Source of the DNA: Megascapheus bottae
Lineage: Eukaryota; Chordata; Mammalia; Rodentia; Geomyidae
Assembly (NCBI GenBank): GCA_024803745.1
Contig: JANJXV010000154.1
Coordinates: 1,178,001 to 1,242,000 of the forward strand
Direction: 5' to 3'
DNA: 64,000 nt
Below the pieces are notes generated by a model. That model saw nothing but the letters and a program-made list of their open reading frames with translations, searched no databases and was not told where the DNA came from. The position numbers and the translations under genes are program-made. Of this stretch, positions 36,671-47,449 are shown piece after piece. The number at the start of each line of letters is the position of its first letter. The first letter of the stretch is position 1.

Positions 36671-37671
36671 CTACCGTATTCTTGGTTGGTAGTTATTTGA
36701 TATAAGGGCATGACATATGTGCTTCCAGTCACTTCGTGCTTGCATGGTCTCTGCTGAGAAATCTGGGGTTATTCTGATTGGTTTGCCTTTGTAGGTTACT
36801 GATCCCTTTTCCCTGGCTCCCTGTAGGATCTTTCCTTTCGTTTCTATTGATCCAGTTCGGAACACAATGTGGCGGTGGGATGTTCCTTTCTGGTCAGGTC
36901 TGTTTGGGGTTCTAAAAGCTTCTCGTATCTGGATGGGCCTGCCCTTCTGGATATTTGGGAAATTCTCTGAGATGATTCCCTGAAGTATATTTCCAATACC
37001 ATTGACCTCTTTCTCCACGCCCTCCTCAGTACCAACTAGCCTTAAATTAGGCTTCCTAATTGTATCCTGGACCTCCTGAAGCGCTCTCTCATATTTCCTA
37101 GATTTGGATTGACTCATTTTCTGTTCTTTATAATACCTAAATTATCTTCAGCCACGGAAATTCTCTCCTCTGCAATGTCTAACCTGCTATCAAAGCTATC
37201 TACTTTATTTTTCATCTCCCTTGCTTCTAATTGCTCACTTTTGATGCCTTGCATCCCTTGTTTTAGATCATGTATGGATTTCTTTATCTCCTTGATTTCC
37301 TTTTGAGTGGTTATCTCAGTACCTTTATTTTCTTTGGACATTTGCTGGAGTTTGGTCACGTTTTTATTTGTGGATTCTTTGAATTCATCCATCTTTCTTT
37401 GAAAAACCTTTATTATGGCCTCCTTTATGGCTTCTTCTTTTTCACTTATCACCTTGTTTTTGCTTTCCTCTTGTTCAGGTATGGCTTCCTCCATTATCTC
37501 TTTCTTTATATTTTCACATTTTTCATTAATGATGTTTATCAATTGCATTTGTGTAGCAATTGGAAGACTCTCCTCTAGGTTTGCCAGTGACTGTTCCATT
37601 GTCTGTTTACATTGGGTGGGGGATGTTGTTTCTTGATTTGACATTTTTCTTGAGTTTCTTGTTCTGCCCAT
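36671..37671 (-). pseudogene. Unit 4 L1 ORF1, frameshifted
   Basis: Shared 4-bp loss near 37128. N-terminal 185 codons (37671-37114) and C-terminal 148 codons (37117-36671) are otherwise open. Private change Lys-Ala-Ala to Gln-Gly-Ala near the C-terminal domain. Confidence 0.9.
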
Positions 37672-38334
37672 TTGAAAATGGGAGCAAGATTACTACTAAA
37701 TACGATTATGGTTTTTCAGATATAACCAACCTAGACCTCTGTAGCTGGCAGACACTAGATGTTCACAAGTTTTGATTGGTATTATCACTCTTTCTTTTTG
37801 TGCACTTACAGACCAGCCTAATACAACCACTGATAAGCGATTTATACCCAAAACAATAAGCCTCTCAATCCAATCTCTATTGTCTTTAAGTCCCTCTGAG
37901 CCTAGAGAATAATTAACCACCTACATATACAATATTGCTCAACAGCCATCAAGTGTAGATCCGTGCAGTATAAGGGTTGAAAGACGAGCAGAGGTCCAGA
38001 GATAGAAAAAAAGAATGAGAGAGGTCAGGGGAGGTGAAAGAGGATTAACGTAGGAGTGTAAGAATATTGTAGTAATGAAGAAAAGTTATAGCATAAGGAT
38101 AACTGACATAAGTTGGTAAGTAGGTAGCATATTTGAGTACAAAGTTTGGAAAGTATTAGAATAAAACTTATGTGTTGCTGCACGACTAGCTCTTAGCCCA
38201 ACCAGTGGCCTCACAGTGGACCATGGGATGGATCTGTTTTTCTTGTCTACGTTGAGGGAAAGGGGTATTTCACAAGATGCAGAAGCGAAGATTTCAGAAG
38301 CAAATGCTGTGAGTGAATTAGCTCGTAAAAAGCA

Positions 38335-38540
38335 TTTTTATTTTCTTTTATCTCTCTGCCAGTCTTGGGACTTGAATTCAGGGCCTGAGCACTGTCCTCG
38401 GGTTTTCTCAAGTCTAGCCCTCTGCCACTTGAGCCACAGTGCCACATCTAGATTTTCTATCTATGTGGTACTGAGCAATCAAACCCAGATCTTCATGGAT
38501 GCTAGGCAAGCACTCTACCACTATGCCAAACTCTCAACCC
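38335..38540 (-). mobile_element. Unit 4 SINE-a (ID dimer)
   Basis: Same insertion and orientation as in the other units. Confidence 0.85.
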
Positions 38541-38774
38541 TGACATAGTAATTATAAAGTCATCATCATCATCATCATATCCAAATATCCTTTCTCCTAC
38601 AAAGAATGAACACTTAACTGTGTCTAATGCTTTTTTTTAATTTCACTAATTCTTCTGTGTTTTTCCCTCTTGCATTTTTTACACATGACAGCAAAGCTAA
38701 TCATCAGGAAAAAATTGATTAGGATACAGAAACCTAATAATATCCTAGTAGATTGACGTCAAAAATATGTGCAA

Positions 38775-38976
38775 GGATGCCCTGTGTGTTGGACCTAGTG
38801 GTAGAGTCCTTGGCTACCAAGCAGTAAGCCTCAGGTTTGATTCCTCATTACCACATACATAGGAAACGCTGCAAGTGGTGCTGTGGCTCGGTGGGACAGC
38901 TAAAGCCTAAAGAAAGCCCAAGAACAATGTTCACACTCTGAGGTCAAGTCCCAAGACTAGCAAAAACAAAAAAAAA
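38775..38976 (+). mobile_element. Unit 4 SINE-b (ID dimer)
   Basis: Same insertion and orientation as in the other units. An extra G precedes it ('gcaaggatgc'). Confidence 0.85.
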
Positions 38977-40019
38977 TTCGACAAGGGGCAAAATGCAGGC
39001 AGAGAAGGCACTGTGAAGCAAATGTTTTGTAAAGGATGAGGGCAATATTGACCCTTAAGTTTGGATCTTACCTAAGAAAGGCTCCTTGAGCCTGAGACCA
39101 GACTGGTAGTTGGGCCTAGTGGAAGACATTGGGATTGGACAAATAAGGTGTGCTGTATACTACATCCACATGTATATTGTGAGACTGGAGGAGAGATTCA
39201 GCCTCCAGTATGTCTTTGGTGAGGTCTTTTGTGAGCAAGGATCTTTGGTCATTGGGCCCTGAAAGGTGACCCTGCCTCCCTCACAATGGAACAGAATATG
39301 GAACCCTGGTAACCAAGCCACTGTAACTAACAACCAGCTCAAGCCAGCTCACTTGGCCTGTGGCTCAGGAGGAAGAAAGATGTTGCTGTGCTGTTGCCAA
39401 AGGTCAGGAAACTCGAGTCTCAGGCATGGAAGTTGTGGGTGTCTTACTCGAAGATGTACATGCTAGATCATTGCCAAGCCACAAATCCAGTATAACAGAA
39501 CTTTCTCTAAGAAGAAGGCCAGGAAAATCCAGGGCAACCAGATGAGGTAAATTTCTAAGAAGAAATGTATTTGATCCCATCATCCTCCCCACACACTACA
39601 ACTTTCTTTTTTTTCATTTTTTATTGTAATTAGTAAGAGGGTTAGATGATATTTGCCAGATAGAAGGTGCATTAATTCACATACATTGATACCGTTTCAC
39701 AAGTCTTGGTACCCATTTCCCTCCAACCCCACACCCCCCACCCGTCTTGGTTTCCCCCCCTTCCCTATCAAATTTCAAATATCCAAATACAAATAAATTC
39801 AATATATCAGATAACAAAGTGAGATACTATACCAATATGGGATAACCAAGGGACAGCAAGCGAGATGAGAGACAACATAGTACATTAAGGACAACAATCA
39901 TTCATTATATGGCTTTTGTGTCAATATCCTGGAGGTCCTTTCAATTAGCTTCACATTATATGGCCTTATATATGGCCTTTTGCTCTATCGACAATCTCTG
40001 CTAGTAGAGCCCAAGGTTT

Positions 40020-43000
40020 CTACTGATTATGACGAATGAGGGAAACCACTGAGCCTAAGTTCCTTTGAGTCTGGCTTACTTCACTTAATATGATTTGTTC
40101 TAAGTCTTTCCATTTCCTAACAAATGGGGCGATGTCATTCTTTCTGACAGCAGCATAGAATTCCATAGTGTACATATACCACAATTTGTTGATCCACTCA
40201 TCAACTGAGGGACATCTGGGTTGGTTCCATATCTTTGCTATGGTGAATAGTGCTGCAATGAACATTGTTGTGCTAGTGGGTTAATATGCCCTTGTTTCTG
40301 GATTGTTGGGTAAATGCCAAGTAGTGGAATTGCTGGGCCATAGGGGAGTTCTATGTTTAGCCTTTTGAGGCACTGTCACACTGCTTTCCATAGTGGTTGA
40401 ACGAGTTTGCACTCCCAACAACAGTGTAGTAATGATCCCTCCTGGCCACATCCCCTCCAGCATCTGTTGTCATTCGTTTTCCTGATCCTGGCCATTCTAA
40501 CTGGAGTTAGGTGGAATCTTAGACTTGTTTTGATTTGCATTTCTTTTATGACCAGAGATGTTGAGCATTTCTTCATGTGTCTATAGGCCATTTTTGTTTC
40601 TTCTTCAGAGAAGACTCTCTTTAAGTCTTTGGCCCATGTTGTAATGGGATGGGTGTTACTTTGCAGGTTAGTTTTGGAGTGATTCAATTTTTTGAGTTGT
40701 TGATATATTTTAGATATGAGGCCTTGTTCCGTTGTTTGGGTGGTGAAGATCTTCTCCCACTCTGTAGGCTTCCTGATTAGTTTACTAGCTATATCCGTTG
40801 CCATACAAAAGCTCTGCAGTTTAATGCAGTCCCACTTATCCAGCCTTTCTCTGATTTGTTGTGATTCTTGGTCCTTATTAAGAAAGTTTCGACCTGTACC
40901 AAGGAGGCCTAGTGTATCTCCTATTCCTTCCTGTACAGTTTTCAGTGTGTCAGCTTTTACCTCCACGTCTTTGATCCATTTGGAGTTAATTCTAGTGCAA
41001 GGGGACAAAGAAGGATCCAACTTTAGTTTTCTGCAGGTGTTTAACCAGTTCTGCCAGCACAACTTGTTGAAGAGGCTATCTTTCTTCCATTCTATTTTTT
41101 TGGCTCCCTGGTCAAAGATTAGGTGGCCATAGGTCTGTGGTTTAATATCTGGTTCCGCAGTTCTACTCCATTGGACTTCAGGCCTGTTCTTGTGCTAGTA
41201 CCAAGCTGTTTTGAGAATTATAGCTCTGTAATAGAGCCTTAAGTTTGGAATTGAAATTCCTCCAGCGCTGTTCTTTCTGCTAAGAAGTGTTTTTGCTATA
41301 CGGGGTCTTTTATTATTCCATATGAAATTTTGAATTGCCTCTTCTATGTCTTTAAAGAATGACATTGGGATGTTGATGGGTATTACATTGAATTTGTAGA
41401 TAGCCCTTGGCAAGATTGTCATTTTCACAATGTTGATTCTTCCAATCCAGGAGCATGGGAGGTTTTTCCATTTCCTTAGTTCTGCTTTAATTTCCTTTTT
41501 TAGGGTTTTAAAGTTTTCATCTAAACGGTCCTTTACATTCTTAGTTAAGCTAATTGCTAGGTACTTTATTTTCTTTGAGGCTATTGTGAAACGAGTTTCT
41601 TTCCTGATTATTGCCTCGTTCCTCTCAGTGTTGGCGTAAAGTAAGGCAGTTGATTTGTGAGGGTTGATTTTATGGCCTGCTACCCTTCCAAAGCTTTGAA
41701 TCAGCTCAAGGAGCTTGGGAGTAGAGTCTATAGGATTCTTTAAATACAGAATCATGTCATCTGCTAAGAGGGATAGTTTTATTTCCTCTTTCCCTACTTG
41801 GATCCCCTTTATGCTTGCTTCTTGCCATATTGCACTGCCTAGGAATTCTAGTACTATGTTAAAAAGGAGTGGAGAGAGAGGGCATCCTTGTCTCGTTCCT
41901 GATTTTAGAGGGAATGTCTTTAGATTTTCACCATTAAGTATAATACTAGCAGTGGGTTTCTCATACACAGCCTTTATTACATTGAGAAATGTTCCATGGA
42001 TTCCTAGTTTCTCCACATCTTTTAACATAAAGGGGTTTTGGATCTTGTCAAATGCCTTTTCCGCATCTATTGAGACAATCATGTGATTTTATCCCTGCTC
42101 CTGTTGATGTGTTGAATTATATTAATTGATTTGTGTATGTTGAACCAGCTTTGCCTCCCTGTGATGAATCCAGTTTGATTATAGTGTATATTTTTTTTGA
42201 TGAGTTGTTGTAGACGGTTGGCCAGTATTTTGTTGAGAAGTTTTGCATCGATGTTCATCAAAGAAATGGGTCTATAGATCTCTTTCTTTGATGAATCTCT
42301 GTCTGGTTTGGGGATGAGGGATATGCTGGCTTCACAGAATCAGTTTAGTAAAGAACCTTCATTTTCAATTTCGTTGAAGAGCTTGAGGAGTATTGGTTTG
42401 AGCTCTGCTTTGAAGACCTTATAGAATTCAGCTGTGAATCCATCTGGCCCTGGGCTCTTTTTAAGTGGAAGTTGTCTAATTTCCATTTCTATTTCAGAGC
42501 TTGAAATAGGCCTGTTGAGTTGGGTTAGCTCTTCTTGGTTCAGTGTGTGTATGTTAATATTGTCTAGGAATTCATCCATTTCTTCTAGATTCTCAAATTT
42601 GTTGGCGTAAAGGTTTGAGAAGTATTCCCTCATGATATTCTGGATCTTGGTAATTTCTGTCGTGATATTACCATTTTCATCTGCGATTTTGTTTATTTCG
42701 ATATGCTCTCTTCTTTTTTTGGTAAGATTTGCTAAGGGCTTGTCAATTTTGTTAATTCTTCCAAAAACCAACTCCTTGTTTTGTTGATTCTTTCTATAGT
42801 TTTTTTTTATTCCAAATCATTTAATTCTGCTTTGATTTTAATAATTTGCTTTCTCCTAATGGGTTTAGGGTTGGTTTGTTGCTCTTTTTCCAGGAGGTTA
42901 AGGTGAGACATTAACTAGTTGGTTTGCCATTTTTCCAACTTGCTGTTGTAGGCACTCCGCGCTATAACTTTTCCTCTGAGTACTGCCTTTGTTGTGTCCC

Positions 43001-43862
43001 TAAGGAGTTGATATTTGTGTGCTCCTTATTGTTAAATTTCATAAACAGTTGGATATCTGTTCTGATCTCTTCGATTACCCATTGTTTTTGATTCAACAAT
43101 GTGTGGTTCAGTCTCCATGAGTTACAGGGTTTTCTTTGGTGGAGATGTGTGTTCAGCTCCAATTTGATGCTTTTATGGTCAGAGAGTGTGTATGGAATCA
43201 TTTCAGTGTTTCTGAATCTGTCCAGGTTTGCTTTATGGCCCAAGATGTGGTCTATGTTGGAAAATGTTCCATGTGCTGCTGAGAAAAATGTATATTGTGG
43301 TGTTACTGGGTGGAATATTCTGCAGATGTCTGTTAGATCTAGTTGGTCTATATAGTTGTTCAGTTCTAAGGTTTCTCTGTTGAGTTTTTGCCTTGTTGAT
43401 CTGTCCATAGGTGAGAGTGGTGTGTTAAACTCACCAACAATCACTGTATTTCGATCTATGTATGGTTTCAGTGTAAGTAAAGTTTGCTTGATGAAGTTTG
43501 GAGCTCCGGGATTGGGTGTGTAAATATTTAGGATTGTTATGTCTTCCGGGAGGAAAGATCCCTTTAGTAGTATGTAGTAACCTTCTTTGTCTTTTCTTAC
43601 TAATTTTAGTTTGAAGTCTATTGTATCTGATATGAGGATGGCAACTCTAGCCTGTTTATGGGGGCAGTTAGCTTGATAGAGTTTATTCCAACCTCTCACT
43701 TTCAAAAGATGATTGTTTTTGGGTAAGATGTGTCTCTCGAAGTCAGCAGAACGATGGCTCTTGCTTTTTGTTCCAACTAGACAACCTATGCCATTTAATT
43801 GGAGAGTTAAGTCCATTGATACAGAGAGTTAGGATTGAGAGATATTTATTAGTTCCTACCAT
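40020..43862 (-). pseudogene. Unit 5 L1 ORF2, broken
   Basis: Endonuclease open in a shifted frame for 284 codons (43816-42962) with Gly-Glu-Phe-Asn at 43426-43435. Reverse transcriptase pieces at 42771-42340, 42261-42079 and 42082-41195. The last is 295 codons, with the catalytic box reading Leu-Ala-Asp-Asp, and ends at a private TAG (Gln lost) in the Trp-Tyr-stop at about 41195. The C-terminal part is open at 41062-40376 and, after the one-base loss shared with units 4 and 7 (near 40282), at 40265-40020. Confidence 0.9.
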
Positions 43863-44093
43863 TTTTAAAAGCTTTTAGTAGGGCCTGTGTCTTGACAGTT
43901 CTTGTGGTCCTTAGATGGTATGCTGTTTAGGTGCCATTTCTTTCCCTATATTGCATTTATTTTGGTTTTCTATGTATAGAGCATCTTTGAGAATTCTCTG
44001 TGGTGTTGGTTTGGTTTCGACATATTGCTGCAGCTTTTCCCTGGAATGGAATGTTTTTATTTTTCCCTCAGTTATGAATGAGAGCTTAGCTGG

Positions 44094-45098
44094 CTACAGT
44101 ATTCTTGGTTGGTAGTTATTTGATTTAAGGGCATGACATATATGCTTCCAGTCACTTCGTGCTTGCATGGTCTCTGCTGAGAAATCTGGGGTTATTCTGA
44201 TTGGTTTGCCTTTGTAGGTTACTGATCCCTTTTCCCTGGCTGCCTTTAGGATCTTTCCTTTCGTTTCTATTGATCCAGTTTGGATCACAATGTGGCGGTG
44301 GGATGTTCTTTTCTGGTCAGGTCTGTTTGGGGTTCTAAAAGCTTCTCGTATCTGGATGGGCCTGCCCTTCTGGATATTTGGGAAATTCTCTGAGATGATT
44401 CCCTGAAGTATATTTCCAATACCATTGACCTCTTTCTCCACGCCCTCCTCAGTACCAACTAGCCTTAAATTAGGCTTCCTAATTGTATCTTGGATCTCCT
44501 GAAGCGCTCTCTCATATTTCCTAGATTTGGATTGACTCATTTTCTGTTCTTTCTCTATAATACCTAAATTATCTTCAGCCACGGAAATTCTCTCCTCTGC
44601 AATGTCTAACCTGCTATCAAAGCTATCTACTTTATTTTTCATCTCCCTTGCTTCTAATTGCTCACTTTTGATGCCTTGCATCCCTTGTTTTAGATCATGT
44701 ATGGATTTCTTTATCTCCTTGATTTCCTTTTGAGTGGTTAGCTCAGTAGCTTTATTTTCTTTGGACATTTGCTGGAGTTTGGTCACGTTTTTATTTGTGG
44801 ATTCTTTGAATTCATCCATCTTTCTTTGAAAAACCTTTATTATGGCCTCTTTTATGGCTTCTTCTTTTTCACTTATCACCTTGTTTTTGCTTTCCTCTTG
44901 TTCAGGTATGGCTTCCTCCATTATCTCTTTCTTTATATTTTCACATTTTTCATTAATGATGTTTATCAATTGCATTTGTGTAGCACTTGGAAGACTCTCC
45001 TCTAGGTTTGCCAGTGACTGTTCCATTGTCTGTTTACATTGGGTGGGGGATGTTGTTTCTTGATTTGACATTTTTCTTGAGTTTCTTGTTCTGCCCAT
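44094..45098 (-). CDS. Unit 5 L1 ORF1p, 334 aa, uninterrupted
   Basis: Complete ORF1 from Met-Gly-Arg-Thr-Arg-Asn at 45098 to stop at 44094. Length is close to the usual ORF1p of about 340-370 residues. Order: basic N-terminus (1-10), a charged coiled-coil (about 50-185, rich in Glu/Lys/Gln heptads), an RRM starting near Asn-Leu-Arg-Leu-Val-Gly (210-215) with a His-Arg-His-Ile-Val-Ile strand (267-272), and the C-terminal domain (Tyr-Lys-Gly-Lys-Pro-Ile-Arg-Ile 295-302; Ala-Arg-Ser-Asp-Trp 313-317). In known L1s ORF1p trimerises through the coiled-coil and coats L1 RNA. The four bases missing in all other units are present at about 44551-44556. Whether it is transcribed cannot be seen. Confidence 0.85.
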   Translation of the reverse strand: MGRTRNSRKMSNQETTSPTQCKQTMEQSLANLEESLPSATQMQLINIINEKCENIKKEIMEEAIPEQEESKNKVISEKEEAIKEAIIKVFQRKMDEFKESTNKNVTKLQQMSKENKATELTTQKEIKEIKKSIHDLKQGMQGIKSEQLEAREMKNKVDSFDSRLDIAEERISVAEDNLGIIEKEQKMSQSKSRKYERALQEIQDTIRKPNLRLVGTEEGVEKEVNGIGNILQGIISENFPNIQKGRPIQIREAFRTPNRPDQKRTSHRHIVIQTGSIETKGKILKAAREKGSVTYKGKPIRITPDFSAETMQARSDWKHICHALKSNNYQPRIL

Positions 45099-45761
45099 TT
45101 GAAAATGGGAGCAAGATTACTACTAAATACGATTATAGTTTTTCAGATATAACCAACCTAGACCTCTGTAGCTGGCAGACACTAGATGTTCACAAGTTTT
45201 GATTGGTATTATCACTCTTTCTTTTTGTGCACTTACAGACCAGCCTAATACAACCACTGATAAGCGATTTATACCCAAAACAATAAGCCTCTCAATCCAA
45301 TCTCTATTGTCTTTAAGTCCCTCTGAGCCTAGAGAATAATTAAGCACCTACATATACAATATTGCTCAACAGCCATCAAGTGTAGATCCGTGCAGTATAA
45401 GGGTTGAAAGACGAGCAGAGGTCCAGAGATAGAAAAAAAGAATGAGAGAGGTCAGGGGAGGTGCAAGAGGATTAACGTAAGAGTGTAAGAATATTGTAGT
45501 AATGAAGAAAAGGTATAGCATAAGGATAACTGACCTAAGTTGGTAAGTAGGTAGCATATTTGAGTACAAAGTTTGGAAAGTATTGGAAAAAAACTTATGT
45601 GTTGCTGCGCGACTAGCTCTTAGCAAAACCAGTGGCCTCACAGTGGACCATGGGATGGATCTGTTTTTCTTGTCTACGTTGAGGGAAAGGGGTATTTCAC
45701 AAGATGCAGAAGCGAAGATTTCAGAAGCAAATGCTGTGAGTGAATTAGCTCGTAAAAAGCA

Positions 45762-45967
45762 TTTTTATTTTCTTTTATCTCTCTGCCAGTCTTGGGGCTT
45801 GAATTCAGGGCCTGAGCACTGTCCTCGGGTTTTCTCAAGTCTAGCCCTCTGCCACTTGAGCCACAGTGCCACATCTAGATTTTCTATCTATGTGGTACTT
45901 AGCAATCAAACCCAGATCTTCATGGATGCTAGGCAAGCACTCTACCAGTGTGCCAAACTCTCAACCC
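45762..45967 (-). mobile_element. Unit 5 SINE-a (ID dimer)
   Basis: Same insertion and orientation as in the other units. Confidence 0.85.
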
Positions 45968-46205
45968 TGACATACTAATTATAAAGTCATCATCATCATC
46001 ATCATCATATCCATATATCCTTTCTCCTACAAAGAATGAACACATTACTGTGTCTAATGCTTTTTTTTAATTTCACTAATTCTTCTGGGTTTTTCCCTCT
46101 TGCATTTTTTACACATGACAGCAAAGCTAATCATCAGGAAAAAATTGATTAGGATACAGAAACCTAATAATATCCTGGTAAGATTGACGTCAAAAATATG
46201 TGCAA

Positions 46206-46404
46206 GATGCCCTGTGTGTTTGACCTAGTGGGAGAGTCCTTGGCTACCAAGCAGTAAGCCTCAGGTTTGATTCCTCTTTACCACATACATAGAAAACGCT
46301 GCAAGTGGTGCTGTGGCTCGGTGGGACTGCTAAAGCCTAAAGAAAGCCCAAGAACAATGTTCACACTCTGAGGTCAAGTCCCAAGACTAGGAAAAACAAA
46401 AAAA
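46206..46404 (+). mobile_element. Unit 5 SINE-b (ID dimer)
   Basis: Same insertion and orientation as in the other units. Confidence 0.85.
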
Positions 46405-47449
46405 TTCGACAAGGGGCAAAATGCAGGCAGAGAAGGCACTGTGAAGCAAATGTTTTGTAAAGGATGAGGGCAATATTGACCCTTAAGTTTGGATCTTACC
46501 TAAGAAAGGCTCCTTGAGCCTGAGACCAGACTGGTAGTTGGGCCTAGTGGAAGACATTGGGATTGGACAAATAAGGTTTGCTGTATAATACATCCACATG
46601 TATATTGTGAGATTGGAGGAGAGATTCAGCCTCCAGTATGTCTTTGGTGAGGTCTTTTGTGAGCAAGGATCTTTGGTCATTGGTCCCTGAAAGGTGACCC
46701 TGCCTCCCTCACAATGGAACAGAATATGGAACCCTGGTAACCAAGCCACTGTAACTAACAACCAGCTCAAGCCAGCTCACTTGGCCTGTGGCTCAGGAGG
46801 AAGAAAGATGTTGCTGTGCTGTTGCCAAAGGTCAGGAAACTCGAGTCTCAGGCATGGAAGTTGTGGATGTCTTACTCGAAGATGTACATGCTAGATCATT
46901 GCCAAGCCACAAATCCAGTATAACAGAATTTTCTCTAAGAAGAAACCCAGGAAAATCCAGGGCAACCAGATGAGGTAAATTTCTAAGAAGAAATGTATTT
47001 GACCCCATCATCCTCCCCAAACACTACAACTTTCTTTTTTTTTTAATTTTTTCATTGTAATTAGTAAAAGGGTTAGATGATATTTGCCAGATAGAAGGTG
47101 CATTAATTCACATACATTGATACCCTTCACATGTCTTGGTACCCATTTCCCTCCAACCCCACACCTCCCACCCGTCTTGGTTTTCCCCCCTTCCCTATCA
47201 AATTTCAAATATCCAAATACAAATAAATTCAATATATCAGATAACAAAGTGAGATACTATACCAATATGTGATAACCAAGGGACAGCAAGCCAGATGAGA
47301 GACAACATAGTACATTAAGGACAACAATCATTCATTATATGGCTTTTGTGTCAATATCCTGGAGGTCCTTTCAATTAGCTTCACATTATATGGCCTTATA
47401 TATGGCCTTTTGCTCTATTGCCAATCTCTGCTAGTAGAGCCCAAGGTTT

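Larger units (their letters stand above)
32181..39602 (-). mobile_element. Array unit 4 (complete)
   Basis: 7422 bp. ORF2 32599-36439, ORF1 36671-37671, 5' segment 37672-39602. Its 3' half (32181 to about 34625) carries variants otherwise seen together only in unit 7, such as 'gcaggttagaattccatag' near 32730 and the reverse transcriptase stop near 34467. Confidence 0.92.
37672..39602. other. Unit 4 5' segment
   Basis: Same layout as the other units, with (TCA)6 at 38560-38577. No gene supported. Confidence 0.6.
39603..47030 (-). mobile_element. Array unit 5 (complete, intact ORF1)
   Basis: 7428 bp. The only unit in the window whose ORF1 is uninterrupted. ORF2 (40020-43862) is broken. 5' segment 45099-47030. 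Confidence 0.92.
45099..47030. other. Unit 5 5' segment
   Basis: Same layout as the other units, with (TCA)7 at 45987-46007. No gene supported; it would have to contain the promoter if ORF1 at 44094-45098 is expressed. Confidence 0.6.
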
